Source: Choristoneura fumiferana (lineage: Eukaryota; Arthropoda; Insecta; Lepidoptera; Tortricidae). Taken from it: DNA of 64,000 nucleotides. Every line of letters begins with the position of its first letter. The stretch's first letter is position 1. The stretch lies in the NCBI RefSeq assembly GCF_025370935.1, contig NC_133472.1, positions 27,452,401 through 27,516,400 of the forward strand, written 5' to 3'. Below the pieces are notes generated by a model. It searched no databases, was not told the DNA's origin, and saw only the letters and a program-made list of their open reading frames with translations. Below, in pieces: positions 51,649 to 62,000 of the stretch. Position numbers and translations under genes: made by a program.

Positions 51649-54600
51649 CTGACAAATAAACATATGTGTGGAGAAGCAGCTCACAATTTTGGGTCTATCT
51701 ATACCCACATAGGTACTGTAGCACAGAATATATAATAGTACTGACGTACAGAATGGCCACGCTCCGCCCCGCACCGGTTCTAGTTACCCCACCCCTCAAG
51801 CGCAGATTGCAGGAAAACCGCAGGAAAGCAGTCGGGCGCGCGACGCGATGTATGTCGGTCGCACCGTCGCACGGCACTTAAGTTCGGGAGCAATAACTTT
51901 GCGAAATGGTGATATACTGTGCATTGTATGGGTCAACAGCCAACGATAAGAAAAGGAGTTTTTTTCGATTTTCGAAGGACGAAAAAAGGTAGGTAAGGTA
52001 CCTAACCAACTTTAATTAGCAACATGTACAATGTACTTAGGTATTAGGTAACTGAGGAAAAAACCAATACCTAGGTTTAAAAGTGTGTACCTATAATGTA
52101 TAAATAGACGTCTTATATTAGTAGGTAGGTATTTGTAAAATTTATTTGTTAATTCTCTCCTATCAATAGACCAATATATATCTTTTATCTACACACACTA
52201 TACTAATTATATAACAAATTGTCTAAAAGTATCGCGATTAATACATGAAATAACTAATTAGGTACCGAATAATTCGTTCAAGTTTGTAGTCATATATTTA
52301 TTGTAATGTAAAATTATAATGCTTAAATACATAGACAGACACATTTTAAGTAGGTTTAAATAAAAATATATGGTTAACGATTACATTTATTTACACATCT
52401 AAGCCATACCTACATACCAGTACTAGGGTTTTGCGATAGTCAGCCCTGTGTCTTACGCACACATTGACGCGTGTACAAACGTCGTGCCTATGTAGATTCA
52501 AGAACGCGTATTTTGTATGGCGTGGCCGCCCTGTGGCTGTAGTCAAAGAAACTGAATCACGTACCAGGGTGGAATACTAATGTCGTGTTACCCATACCAG
52601 GGGCGTAATTTGGGGCGGGAGTGGTCCGCCCCGGGTACCGGGTACCAAGGGGGTGACAAAGACAACTTGCTTTTGCATGTCGTCTTGTACTTTTGAGAGA
52701 CGTGGGGGGGTGGGGGGGGAGTAGTAATCCGCCCCGGGCGCCAACCTATGCTACGCCGCCACTGTCCCATACAGCTGCCGAGCGAAATTTTGAAAAGGAC
52801 AAGAGAACAAATTTGTAAAGAAGGTTTTGAAAAGGTTCCACCTGGTACGTGACTCAGTTTCCTTGACTGTACTCTGTAATTTTTTGTTATCCACAGAACA
52901 CTCATCAAAAGTGAGTAGGAATATTTTTTATCCCTAGACAGTTTTGGACATTTCAACATAAGGTTATTTACTACTCAGTCAAAACGTCAGATATGTTTAG
53001 GGATAATGAGTATCCCAAGACTTTTGTGATGTGTGTAGTTTATCGATTGTTAAGTTGGTGACAAACTCGACCTACTGACCTTGATGTAAGTAGAGACTGC
53101 ATGTACGCTCATTGCGTTGGTGAGAATAGCCCGCGCGAGTTGCGAAAGCGACAAGCCGATAGCCCAGGATGTGTATCCCTTAAGCCTGATCACTTCGTAG
53201 GCACTTTTCACTACAGCTTCGTGCGTTTCCTTCCAGTTCTCCGGATCAGAATCCGAACCTATCTTTGGGTTTAAGTCGCTCAGCCGGACACCAGCGATGT
53301 TAACGCCCGACCATACTGGCACTGTTGACATAAAATAATTAAGAAAAGCCTGGGTAATAAAGACATTTTGATTTTGATTTTCGCGGTGGTGGCCTAGTGG
53401 CTCTCAAGCAGAGGGTTGTGGGTTCGAGCGCGGGCTCGTACCTCTGTGTTTTTCGGAATTTACGTGCGAAATTAGAGCTTTACGGTGAAGGAAAGTATCG
53501 TCAGGAAACCTGCACACACCGGCGAAGCAATTCAATGGCGTGTGTGAAGTCACGTATAGGTATAGGCTGCGATGATGATGATGATTTTCGCTTATTAAAT
53601 GGCTGCTTGGGTAAAAAGGCGTATTCTCACCACTGGTGTCTCCGTGCTCCCCGATGATGTACCCGTGGCAGGAGGTGGTGGCGATGCCGAGCTTCTCCGA
53701 CAGCAGGTAGCGGAACCGCGCCGAGTCTAGGTTGGTGCCGGAGCCGATCACGCGGTGCTTGGGCAGCCCGCTCAGCTTCCACGTTACATAGGTCAGGATG
53801 TCCACGGGGTTGCTCGCGATCACGAATATCGCGTCTGGACTGTATTTTACTAGCTGTAGGTAGTATTTAACAAGTATGTAATATTACATTGTGTCTTAAG
53901 GGCGGTCAATAAGGAATTACGAACGAGAGTCTATTAGAAGCCCGAAGTCGAAGACAGGGACAGAGTCGATGTTCGTAATTCTAGTACCTACCGCCCGTGC
54001 CATATACAATGTTTTTCATCACATTTGCGAGTAAAATTGTATATTTGTAAAAGAAAAACTAATATTTTTTCAAAAATTGCCGATACCGCTGACTGCGCTC
54101 TCCTGCAGCAGCACGCGCAGCAGTATTAGTACGGGCGATGACTCATTTACCAACCTTGGGCTTCATGACAAGAAAATTAGTAGGGGCAATGGCTCATTTA
54201 CCGACCACGGGTTTCATGACAAGCACATTAAGGTTAGGGCACATTAGGGTTTTACTTGAGGGGTTACACGCAAGGTAGCCTGCATGTTACGACACTGTTT
54301 ACGAGCAAATGTGATGAAAAATCAATTAACAACCCGCTACACTAGTCTAGGTAAGTTTCTTGACATTTTTAAAACCGATTTTAGAAATAGAATATACTAT
54401 TTCAAAATTACTTATGTAACTTCAGAAAGTAAATTAGTTGAAGCATAGGTTGTAGTGACGTGTTATTACACGTCATGTTCTCTTGTGTGTGACCTCAACA
54501 CCGGTAGGTACTGCCTATAGGCTATAACAAATCGTTATTGTGATCACTGATCACTTATGTTTATGTGGGGAGTAGAAAGTTTAGTTTTTCACCAGGTCGG

Positions 54601-57600
54601 TGTGAGGTTTACCGGCGGGATGATGTGTTTGAGCACGTCTGTGTTGCGCTGGACTAGGTCGAGCCGCGACTCGCCCTCGCGCTGGCGCACGCCGGCCGTC
54701 ACCACGCAGATGCGCGAGCCCGCCGATATCGCGTAGTCTGCGCACAAACAACGCTGCATCACTACCACGTTACTACGACTATTTTTTGTATTATTACTAT
54801 TACTTATTCTGTGCTACGACGTAACTAAAACAATCGCTATACCTAGTGCCATCCACGAAGACGCGTGATTTTGTAAAAATTAGACATTACCTAATGACTA
54901 GAGACCGGATAATATGCATTTCCATATTTGCATATGCATTTGCATATTTAAGCCATTTTCAGCGCTAATAGCATATTTTTCCTAAGATCTAGTGATGATG
55001 CATATTATCGCTATAATTTACAGTATTTTTCAAGCGCAGCGCACTCAGCAGCCGCGCGTCTTTTGTTTTGGTACGATAATAAAATGAAAGAGACCCACCT
55101 ATTAAGTATGCTTGTTACTTTCATTGCAGTTAATGATTTTTTGTGAAATTCTACAATGCCTCCCGAAAAAAAAAGTGTGTCTTCGTGGATAAGTGACTTT
55201 CCTGAAACATTTACTTGCGACGGAACTGTTTTAATAAAAAAATCTTAATAGTTTTTTATTTTATTAAAAAACAATAAATTATAAAGATGCATACTTAAGA
55301 AAGTAAAACTTAAAACAAGTATTTACTAATAATAAACTTAAATCTAAAGGAATAATATTTACAAAACAAAAAAAAATGTAGTCATTTAATGTTGCTTATT
55401 CTGTCAGTTTTCGTGCATATTTCAAGCATTTTATGTTGCATATAATCCGGCCGGTCTCTATTAATGACATTGTAATAAGAACCACGGCACGCGTCATCGT
55501 GAATGACTCTACCTATACTTTCTCCACTCGCCTACTTTTTACTTGACTGCGGCAAAGCTCAAAAGGAAGGTTATGTTTTTACCTGTACGTAGGTATACGT
55601 TGCTGTTTCCGGTCGTAACTAGGTATAACGGCTTTTAACCGATTTTGACAAATGATACGTTATTTATTAGATTCTTCTTAATGCCACGAGTGTCACTGAG
55701 TTCGTGAAAATTTTAATGGCGAATGTTATTATATTTCTATTTACCTAATTAAGGGGAAAAAATACCCTTTATAGGGATATTGGAACAAAGGGCTTTAATC
55801 TGTCATCTCCCAGGATAACAGGATCAAAGGAATTTGGGCACAAATTTGTGCCTCTGGGAGAGGACAGGTTTAAAGGCGAGTAGGTACAGACCTACCTTTC
55901 TACGAAAATATACAGGATGTTAGGTAGCTACGTGCAAAGCTTTAAGGGGGTGATAGCCGAGGTATTTTTGACTTTTTTGCCATATATATGTCTGTGTGTA
56001 TGTCTGGTGTAATGTATGTTGTGATGATATTGTGGAAATTTTTATACGTTTGATTTTTAATATATTTTTTTAATGAATTAATTTACTACTCATTATCACA
56101 ACAGATTAATTATTATTTTTTTGCCTTTTGTCTATGTAATTTACTAGTTAAGTACCTTTAATTTAACGTGAAATTTTTAGACTAATACATTCTTAGTGAG
56201 TGCTCCCTGAGTTTGCTTTTTTTACTTTTTATCTCAGATTTAGCAAGCAATGTGAATGAGTGATACCTTAAAAGGAATAACAATAAACAGGCATGTTTTT
56301 AAAAATGTTTGAACATTTTAAGGATTTTTTTTATGGCACAGAAAAATTACTGTTCCAACCTAAGACATTTTTAGTAATTTCGAATGCCCCCATTTTGTTT
56401 TTGTGGCAAAAAGACGCTTAAAAAATATTTCATTCGGTCCAATAGGTACCTACACATTAAACTATCCGAAATAAAAGATTTTGTTTACAAATTAACACTC
56501 ATTGGGGCAATATTGACTCGTGACTATCAAATTCTGGGCATTTTCCTAAAATTTCTAAATTTTTTATTTAAAAAAAAGAACAAATTTCGGCTAAGACATA
56601 TGGCTAAAAATGTGCAAAAATACCTCGGCTATCACCCCCTTAAAACTTTGCACATAGCTATACCAAACACCCTGTATATAACATCCATGTACGGTCAAGG
56701 CCACTGGTCATTGGCCACCATGGAACCATTTCACAGTAAACGTCATAGTGACATCGCAGTAATTAACAAGGAAAGTCGTAATAAATTTTCCTTTGAAAAG
56801 GTTCCATGGTGGCCCATGAATTAAAGTCCTTGACTGTACGTACAGTCACGATCGTTAATTTGGGACCCACTTAAGATCGAATATCTGTCATTCTGTAATA
56901 GAATAGAATAGAATAGAAAAGCTTTATTGTATACTTGTGTACCTATACAAAGATGATGAAATTGTTTTAGTGTCTCAACGTTATACCCTTCCGGGCATAC
57001 AATGTTTTTTACTCTTAAAATCGAATTCACAATTTACTAAGTAGCATAAAATTATTTTAAATCATAAAATGCCTTTTCTATTAGCCATTTTTTAGTGTTC
57101 GTTTAAAAGTGCTGTCATCTAGACTTACATGACAATTCAAAGGACTTTTTCACGAAATGGGTCCCAAATGAACGATCGCGACCGTATTGATTGAAAACAG
57201 CTGATAAAAATCATAGAAAACACAAATAACCTTAGTTAAAGGGCGGATAGTTTATTACAATTAATAATATTATGAAATTATTTATCTACTGCCATTTTAT
57301 AATCTCATCTCACCCCATCCCATCTAAATCCCATCTCGTCTAGGGGCATTATTTACGCTGCTAAATTAAAAATTTATACTTTCGTTTTTTATTTAAATAA
57401 ATAGCTAATATTTACATAGGTACTTATATAGGTAGGTATTTCATTGGATACCTACCTACCTACATCAAATACTAGGATACCTAGGATACTTAAGAGTGAT
57501 ACAAAATCCAGTGTAATTAACGCACTCACGTCAATAAAATATACCTAATCGCGAGTTATCATGTTTATTTAAGTGCTAAATTATGGTTTAGTGGATAACA

Positions 57601-58838
57601 AACAAAACAGGTGTATTCCTGCTGAAACTGGCGAACCAAACCAAACGAAAATTAAATGATTAAATGATTAAATGACCATCCAGTGTAGGTGTTGTCGGTG
57701 GGTGTTAAGGTAAGTAAGTAAGAATAGAGTCTGGCTAACATAACATGACATTTGAATAATGTTGCCACTCAAATAATAGCTGGGTTCAGCTTTCATTAGC
57801 CAGACTCTATGTACGGTCAAGGGCATAAATAATACAGCCATAGCGTCAAAAATATTATGTATATTAATATTTTGACGCTGTGGCGTATATATATATTTGC
57901 ATTCGACTGTACCTACGTTTTGTAACGATTAAAAAATTATGTTTCACACGCTCATAATAATGTCGACTTAATAAGCACAATACAAGTATTGTGTAGGACC
58001 TGGAGGACTGAGCTTTGCTCGGGATAAAACTCGATAACAAGCGTTTTCCCAGAGATAACGCCAAGCTAGATCGATTTTTCATCCCTGAAAACCCAAACCA
58101 TACCAAATTTCATCGAAATCGTTGGAGCCGTTTCCGAGATTCCCGAAATATATATATATTCGTAAATTCAATTCCACTCCACCATTCTTATTCAATTTCA
58201 AAATAAAACGTTTTCGGTTCTCGAACTAAACATTGAGAAACACTAAGAATTTTTAATTAATATTCATTATTAACTGGTGATTTCAACAATCAAAATTATT
58301 AATATTTTGTTATCTATCTACTTGTATTTAAAATTTACTAGAGGCAGGTGTTATTGAGCCGATGTTCGGCCGAAGTTCGTATTCGGTTCAAACCGTATTC
58401 GGCCCATCTCTAGTTGTAACATATCTTTGAGTGTTCGAATAGATTAGATACATATTTTTGCACTTGACTGTGTAACACAATCTACATACTTATACCTCTA
58501 TGTAGGTGCGGTCTGTCACTTAGGTGTCACATCGCACACAGGATCGGTAAGGTGGGGTTTCCCGCACCGGCCCCGCAAACCGGAAAAATGTTTCTACATT
58601 CAATAGCCTCATGCCAATAAAGCATACAATCCTTAGCATTTTGTGGAAGCACATACATATCAAGGAAACACAATGGGTTTCTGGGTAGGTAAACACTGTA
58701 TTTTGTGCCAGTGATCTAACCTGTGCTGGCTTGAATTTTGGCGTTCCTCATGAAGGCGGAGCCATGCTGCAAGTCCATCATCTCGCCTTTCAGCTTGTCT
58801 GCCATCACATCTACCATCGCAATGTTGTTGGTCACGCC
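51484..58838 (-). CDS. Ldh: L-lactate dehydrogenase, exons 2-6 (partial at N-terminus)
   Basis: Five phase-consistent exons on the - strand, 873 nt in total, encode 290 residues and TAA. The cytosolic enzyme converts pyruvate and NADH to lactate and NAD+. Family proteins are ~332 residues, so ~42 N-terminal residues, including the NAD-binding GxGxxG, are on an exon not seen here. Diagnostic residues are the substrate loop TAGVRQREGESRL (Gln at position 102 marks LDH rather than malate dehydrogenase), NPVDILTY, GSGTNLDSARFR, the catalytic His in GEHGD, VPVWSGVNIAGVRL, GYTSWAIGLS, and the C-terminus VQAGINF. The text closely follows insect Ldh (Drosophila ImpL3). It is convergent with trio. A 3' UTR signal (AATAAA on the - strand) may be at 50662-50667. 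Confidence 0.96.
51722..52536 (+). mobile_element. unclassified element family B, copy 2
   Basis: 815-bp copy of the unit at 12340-13069, with the same tips (CACAGAATATATAATAGTA and GGCCGCCCTGTGG). Flanked by CTGTAG on both sides (51716-51721, 52537-52542), a 6-bp target duplication different from that of copy 1. Lies in the Ldh intron between exons 5 and 6. Confidence 0.8.
52542..52869. mobile_element. TACAGTC-type element with 35-bp arms
   Basis: Left GTCAAAGAAACTGAATCACG and TACCAGGGTGGAA pair with right TTCCACCTGGTACGTGACTC and AGTTTCCTTGACTG, and TA follows at 52870. The interior contains a GC-rich block (GCCCCGGG... and a G run) shared with other moth repeats. Confidence 0.75.
53080..53321 (-). 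CDS. Ldh: Ldh exon 5
   Basis: 242 nt, acceptor CAACAG, donor gtcagt. It reads PVWSGVNIAGVRLSDLNPK and YEVIRLKGYTSWAIGLS, including the Thr of the substrate pocket, and ends VSTYIK in phase 0. Confidence 0.96.
53375..53591 (+). mobile_element. tRNA-derived SINE with 10-bp target duplication
   Basis: Body 53385-53581 lies between TGATTTTCGC repeats (53375-53384, 53582-53591). It begins with a tRNA-like promoter: A box TGGCCTAGTGG and B box GGTTCGAGC, followed by a conserved body (TTTACGGTGAAGGAAA..., GAAACCTGCACACACC) and a (GAT)n tail. Opposite in orientation to Ldh and ~40 bp from exon 4, in the intron before exon 5. Confidence 0.92.
53631..53853 (-). CDS. Ldh: Ldh exon 4 (catalytic His)
   Basis: 223 nt, acceptor CTACAG, donor gtgaga. 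It carries ASNPVDILTYVTWKLSGLP, GSGTNLDSARFR (Asp and Arg binding substrate) and GYIIGEHGDTS with the proton-donor His. The final G joins TG of the next exon to give Val. Confidence 0.96.
54010..54322. mobile_element. inverted-repeat element with inner tandem duplication
   Basis: Tips TTTTTCATCACATTTGCGAGTAAA (54012-) and TTTACGAGCAAATGTGATGAAAA (to ~54320) are inverted. Inside, a 51-bp unit (from 54128 and from 54179) is repeated twice with ~85% similarity. Confidence 0.7.
54613..54737 (-). CDS. Ldh: Ldh exon 3 (active-site loop)
   Basis: 125 nt, acceptor GCGCAG, donor gtaaac. The first two bases complete the Asp of TDYA. It contains CVVTAGVRQREGESRLDLV, the mobile loop that closes over substrate, with Gln102 and Arg109 equivalents in place, and ends HIIPP in phase 0. 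Confidence 0.96.
54891..55468 (+). mobile_element. internally deleted hAT element with transposase start
   Basis: Body 54899-55460 has tips TAGAGACCGG and CCGGTCTCTA. The flanks CTAATGAC and TTAATGAC form an 8-bp target duplication (7/8 match). Both are standard for hAT transposons. A 30-residue open frame at 55156-55248 starts MPPEKKSVSSWISDFPETF, the beginning of a BED-like DNA-binding N-terminus seen in hAT-derived CGG-binding-type proteins, then hits a stop. The rest of the transposase is deleted. Confidence 0.85.
55909..56680. mobile_element. 0.77-kb element with ~60-bp terminal inverted repeats
   Basis: Left end ATACAGGATGTTAGGTAGCTA and right end mirror (…ACACCCTGTATA). Both ends share TTTAAGGGGGTGATAGCCGAG. 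No transposase in the interior. Confidence 0.82.
56702..56836. mobile_element. TACAGTC-family MITE, 135 bp
   Basis: Tips CGGTCAAGGCCACTGGTC and AAGTCCTTGACTG, inner arms CCACCATGGAACC and GGTTCCATGGTGG, with TA on each side. Confidence 0.82.
56843..57184. mobile_element. TACAGTC-like MITE, 342 bp
   Basis: CAGTCACGATCGTTAATTTGGGACCCA and its mirror TGGGTCCCAAATGAACGATCGCGACCG are the ends, with TA outside. Interior has an AATAG repeat. No coding. Confidence 0.82.
57724..57810. repeat. 87-bp element with 15-bp perfect inverted ends
   Basis: ATAGAGTCTGGCTAA at 57724-57738 is repeated exactly inverted at 57796-57810. Directly abuts the next element. Confidence 0.65.
57814..57908. mobile_element. 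TACAGTC-family MITE, 95 bp, near-palindromic
   Basis: CGGTCAAGGGCATAAATA and TATATTTGCATTCGACTG tips with TA outside. Inner arms around CATAGCGTCAAAAATATT pair with AATATTTTGACGCTGTGG. Confidence 0.8.
57985..58150 (+). repeat. CR1-tail-like repeat
   Basis: GAGCTTTGCTCGGGATAAAAC to AATCGTTGGAGCCGTTTCCGAGAT then (AT)n has the form of a CR1/Zenon-type 3' tail and resembles ~7660-7800. Confidence 0.55.
58721..58838 (-). CDS. Ldh: Ldh exon 2
   Basis: 39 codons plus one base, acceptor CCCAG, donor gttaga. It reads VDVMADKLKGEMMDLQHGSAF, the segment after the dinucleotide-binding fold begins, which includes the conserved Asp that binds the adenosine ribose. It starts in phase 0, which fits a preceding exon ending in the AFSILTQ region. 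Confidence 0.95.
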
Positions 58839-58941
58839 CTGGGAAAAGACATCACTATTGTTATGAATTAAGTAGATTAACGGCTCGAAAACATATAGGT
58901 ACCGAAACGGTAAAAATCTATAAGTATACTAATCCACTTAT

Positions 58942-59585
58942 TAAAAAACCGGCCAAGAGCGTGTTGGACACGCCTGAAATAGGATTCCGTAGCCATTACG
59001 AAAGAATTAAGTAATATTTTTCTAAGGATTTCATATTTTGTACGGAATATTCCAAGTTTAGGTATATTTTATACCTTATGCTGCTATTTACTCTTAAACT
59101 ACAAATAATTCTCAAGAAAACTTAGCCGTAAAGTATAGTTTTCCTTGTAAATTTGATATACTCACTACCATCTTGATTTTTTCAAAATTTTAGAGGGAGG
59201 GGGGGACGCTCGATTGTAATGAAAATTTGCACTTTGAAGTTCAATATTTTGCAAACAAATCACTGAATCGCAAATTGTTTGAGCAATCCCCTAATGGTTT
59301 TAAAAGACCTGTCCAACGACACCCCACACTACAAGATTGGATGAGAAAAAAAATCACCCCATTTTACGTCCATGGGAGGGTACCTACTCTAAAAAAAAAA
59401 ATTTTTTTTATTTTTGTTACTGTACCATTTTGTCGGCATATATATTCGTGCAAAATTACAGCTTTCTAGCATTGATACTCCCTGAGCAAAGCCGCGGACA
59501 CACAGACAGACAGGATACAGACAGACAGACATAGCGAAACTATAAGGGTACCGTTTAAGCATTTTGGCTACGGAGCCCTAAAAAA
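58942..59585 (+). repeat. repeat family A, copy 2 (full)
   Basis: Near full-length match to 8671-9306 with the same start (AACCGGCCAAGAGCGTGT) and end (CGAAACTATAAGGGT). In Ldh intron 1. Confidence 0.8.
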
Positions 59586-59948
59586 GGCAGCTTCTGGTTA
59601 AAGCTAAATTAGGTTTGTCTGTTTTTGGCAAAAGTGTTTTCAAATGATATAGAGATATAAAATTTCGGACAAATTTCCTTAGGTAAGCCATTTCGTGCTC
59701 TATGTTTTTCTTTAAACTGTAGATATAGAACTAATCATATTACAAAAATGCCCAGTAGTTTCCGAAACAAGGGGTGGGAGAAAATTTTTAATTTTTTGCC
59801 TTTTTTCTTACCTACCTATAAGTTCAAAACTATGTTAAAATTATATAACACGAGTGCCCATTTTCAACCCAATCGGTTTAGTAATTTCGGAGCAAATTGG
59901 CTGTAACAGACGGACAGACACACAAGTGACGACCCTAAAAAGATTCCG

Positions 59949-60006
59949 CCTTTACTTTTGATATGTATATATATATTATAAATATATATACATATCAAAG
60001 TAAAGG
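59949..60006. repeat. AT-rich palindrome
   Basis: CCTTTACTTTTGATATGTATATA pairs with TATATACATATCAAAGTAAAGG around TATAAAT. It follows a CAGACGGACAGACAC repeat tail and precedes the LTR element by 150 bp. Confidence 0.75.
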
Positions 60007-60156
60007 TAGGTAAGTATTTGTTATTCTATTTAATTTGACATATTTGTTTTATTTAGTCAGGATTTTATTTTAGTTTATTAGGTAATGTGTATAATATAAC
60101 ATTGTAAATTTCTATATATATATATATAATATTATATTAATTATAATATATATATA

Positions 60157-60489
60157 TGTTCGCGTCCAGATAAGCCATTACCCCGCTAGCCGCAGTCGGT
60201 TCCACGTGTTGGCAATACTATAAACATCTGCACACCGGCGCGTGGAACTGCGCGGCGTATTTGAGTTCATTTGAATTGCCCAGAAGGCCGGTCGAGAAGC
60301 GGAGCGACATTCCTTCCGGCGACGCGGTCCTGAACAGAACTATCCATTGCGCGAAACTCATTTCCTTCCTTTTCCCTAGTTTAATATTCCATTGTAAATA
60401 CTTTCCTTTTTGATAATCTTTATTATACGTTCGTGTGCCTCTAAATCTCTTTTCATTAATTCATCGAAGCCTCAGGAGGCGCACCTACA
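60157..60489 (+). repeat. 5' LTR
   Basis: Runs from TGTTCGCGTC to ACCTACA (TG...CA ends), 333 bp, directly before the primer site. The 5' flank is an AT dinucleotide tract. Length is inferred from the ends because the partner LTR is outside the window. Confidence 0.75.
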
Positions 60490-60490
60490 C

Positions 60491-60501
60491 TGGTGACCCC
60501 G
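60491..60501 (+). other. primer-binding site, tRNA-Trp type
   Basis: TGGTGACCCCG, one base after the LTR, is complementary to the 3' end of tRNA-Trp (CGGGGTCACCA). Confidence 0.8.
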
Positions 60502-60567
60502 CATTGGACAAGAAACGCAAAATTCAAGCAAAATTCAAGTAAGAATATAAACCTACATAATATTGAA

Positions 60568-61420
60568 ATGTCAATGGGAAACAGCGCAAGTGACAGCGAT
60601 GGCGCCGTTTTCAAAGTCGGTGTACGAGCGCCGCCGTTTTGGCCGCAAGAGCCTGCGCTTTGGTTTTCGCAGATGGAAGCGCAATTTTCTTTGTCGGGAA
60701 TAACGGCTGATTCTACAAAATTCAATTATGTAATTAGTCAGTTGGAACATCAATACGCGGTAGAAGTCAAGGATATCATAAATTCTCCGCCGGCCGAAAA
60801 CCGATACGTCAAATTGAAAACGAGCTTATTTCAAGATTGTCATTGTCGCAGGAAAAGAAATCGCTGCAATTATTACAAGGTGAGCAAATGGGCGATAGGA
60901 AACCATCCCAATTTTTACGCCAGCTGCGCATTTTGGCTGGAACTTCAGTGACGGATGATTTTTTGCGCACCGTATGGTCAAGCCGGTTACCGAAAAATTT
61001 ACAGGTCGTAATCGCATCGCAGCCAAATTCAACGCTAGATGAACTCGCGGATTTAGCTGACAAAGTGCACGATCTTGTACACAAGAACCGCAAATATTTC
61101 CTTAAAAATGACAGTGACAGCAAAAATTTTCAAATTCAGATTTCGTGGCAATGGCAAAGCAAATGGCAGAACTAACATCGGAAATTGCTTCGCTCAAAGC
61201 GCAGTTCAGTAGTAGACAACCGCACTCAAGATCGCGCTCGCGTTTTAATTCCGCAACAAAACTCCGTCGGACGTCAAGCGCGGTCACGGTCTGCGTCGAA
61301 AAAGAGACCGTCCATCTGCTGGTACCATTACAGGTTCGGAGACAACTCTACTCGCTGTACCAGGCCTTGCAGTTACCCTGGGTCGGAAAACTTCAACGGC
61401 AGCCGGAAGTAGCGGCTAAC
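60568..61420 (+). pseudogene. gag relic of the LTR element
   Basis: Starts ATG at 60568. The capsid-like region spreads over at least three frames (60568-60845, then ~60837-61175, then ~61145-61260), with breaks near 60840, 61140 and 61260. A nucleic-acid-binding Cys-His motif of the form C-x2-H-x9-C-x3-C is at ~61317-61370. Confidence 0.85.
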
Positions 61421-61713
61421 GACTGCCATACCAAACCGGGCCGCCTCTTCGTAATGGACCGTTCCTCGAAAGTTCTCTTCCTAGTAGACACCGGGTCGGA
61501 TTTGTGCGTATACCGCGCACGTCACTCAGTGGCAACCGACCTAAGAGCAGCTACGAGTTAACAGCGGCGAACGGCTCAGTTATATCTACCTACGGTTCGG
61601 TGCAACTGAAACTTGACTTGGGTTTGCGGCGAGCATTTAATTGGAGATTCGTTGTGGCAGACGTTGCTAAACCCATCATTGGTGTTGATTTTTGTCCTTC
61701 TTTAATATTATGA
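61421..61713 (+). pseudogene. retropepsin relic
   Basis: The aspartyl-protease motif VDTGSD is at ~61484-61501; the continuation (IIGVDF near the end) is in another frame from ~61504, so at least one frameshift separates them. Confidence 0.82.
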
Positions 61714-62000
61714 TTGATTGCAGAAAAAACGCATTATAGATGGCCACACTACTCTTTCCGCTGCAGTACCAACCCAAGGTACATCCGAAGACATCTCGTC
61801 AGTGAAGGTGATGTCAGGGGAATCAAGTACCACGAGATCCTACGTCAGTATCCCGACATCACCCGACCTTCAGGTACACCAAAGGTACCCAAGCATAATA
61901 CAGTGCATCATATACGCACACTCCCTGGCCCGCCGATTGCAAGTAAGCCCCGACGCCTTCCCCGGATCGCCTGAAGATCGCACAAAAGGAGTTCGAGGAT

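Noticed and set aside
56384..56824. 146-codon open frame
   Set aside because: It crosses from one inverted-repeat element into the next and has no transposase motif; it is an accident of AT-rich sequence.
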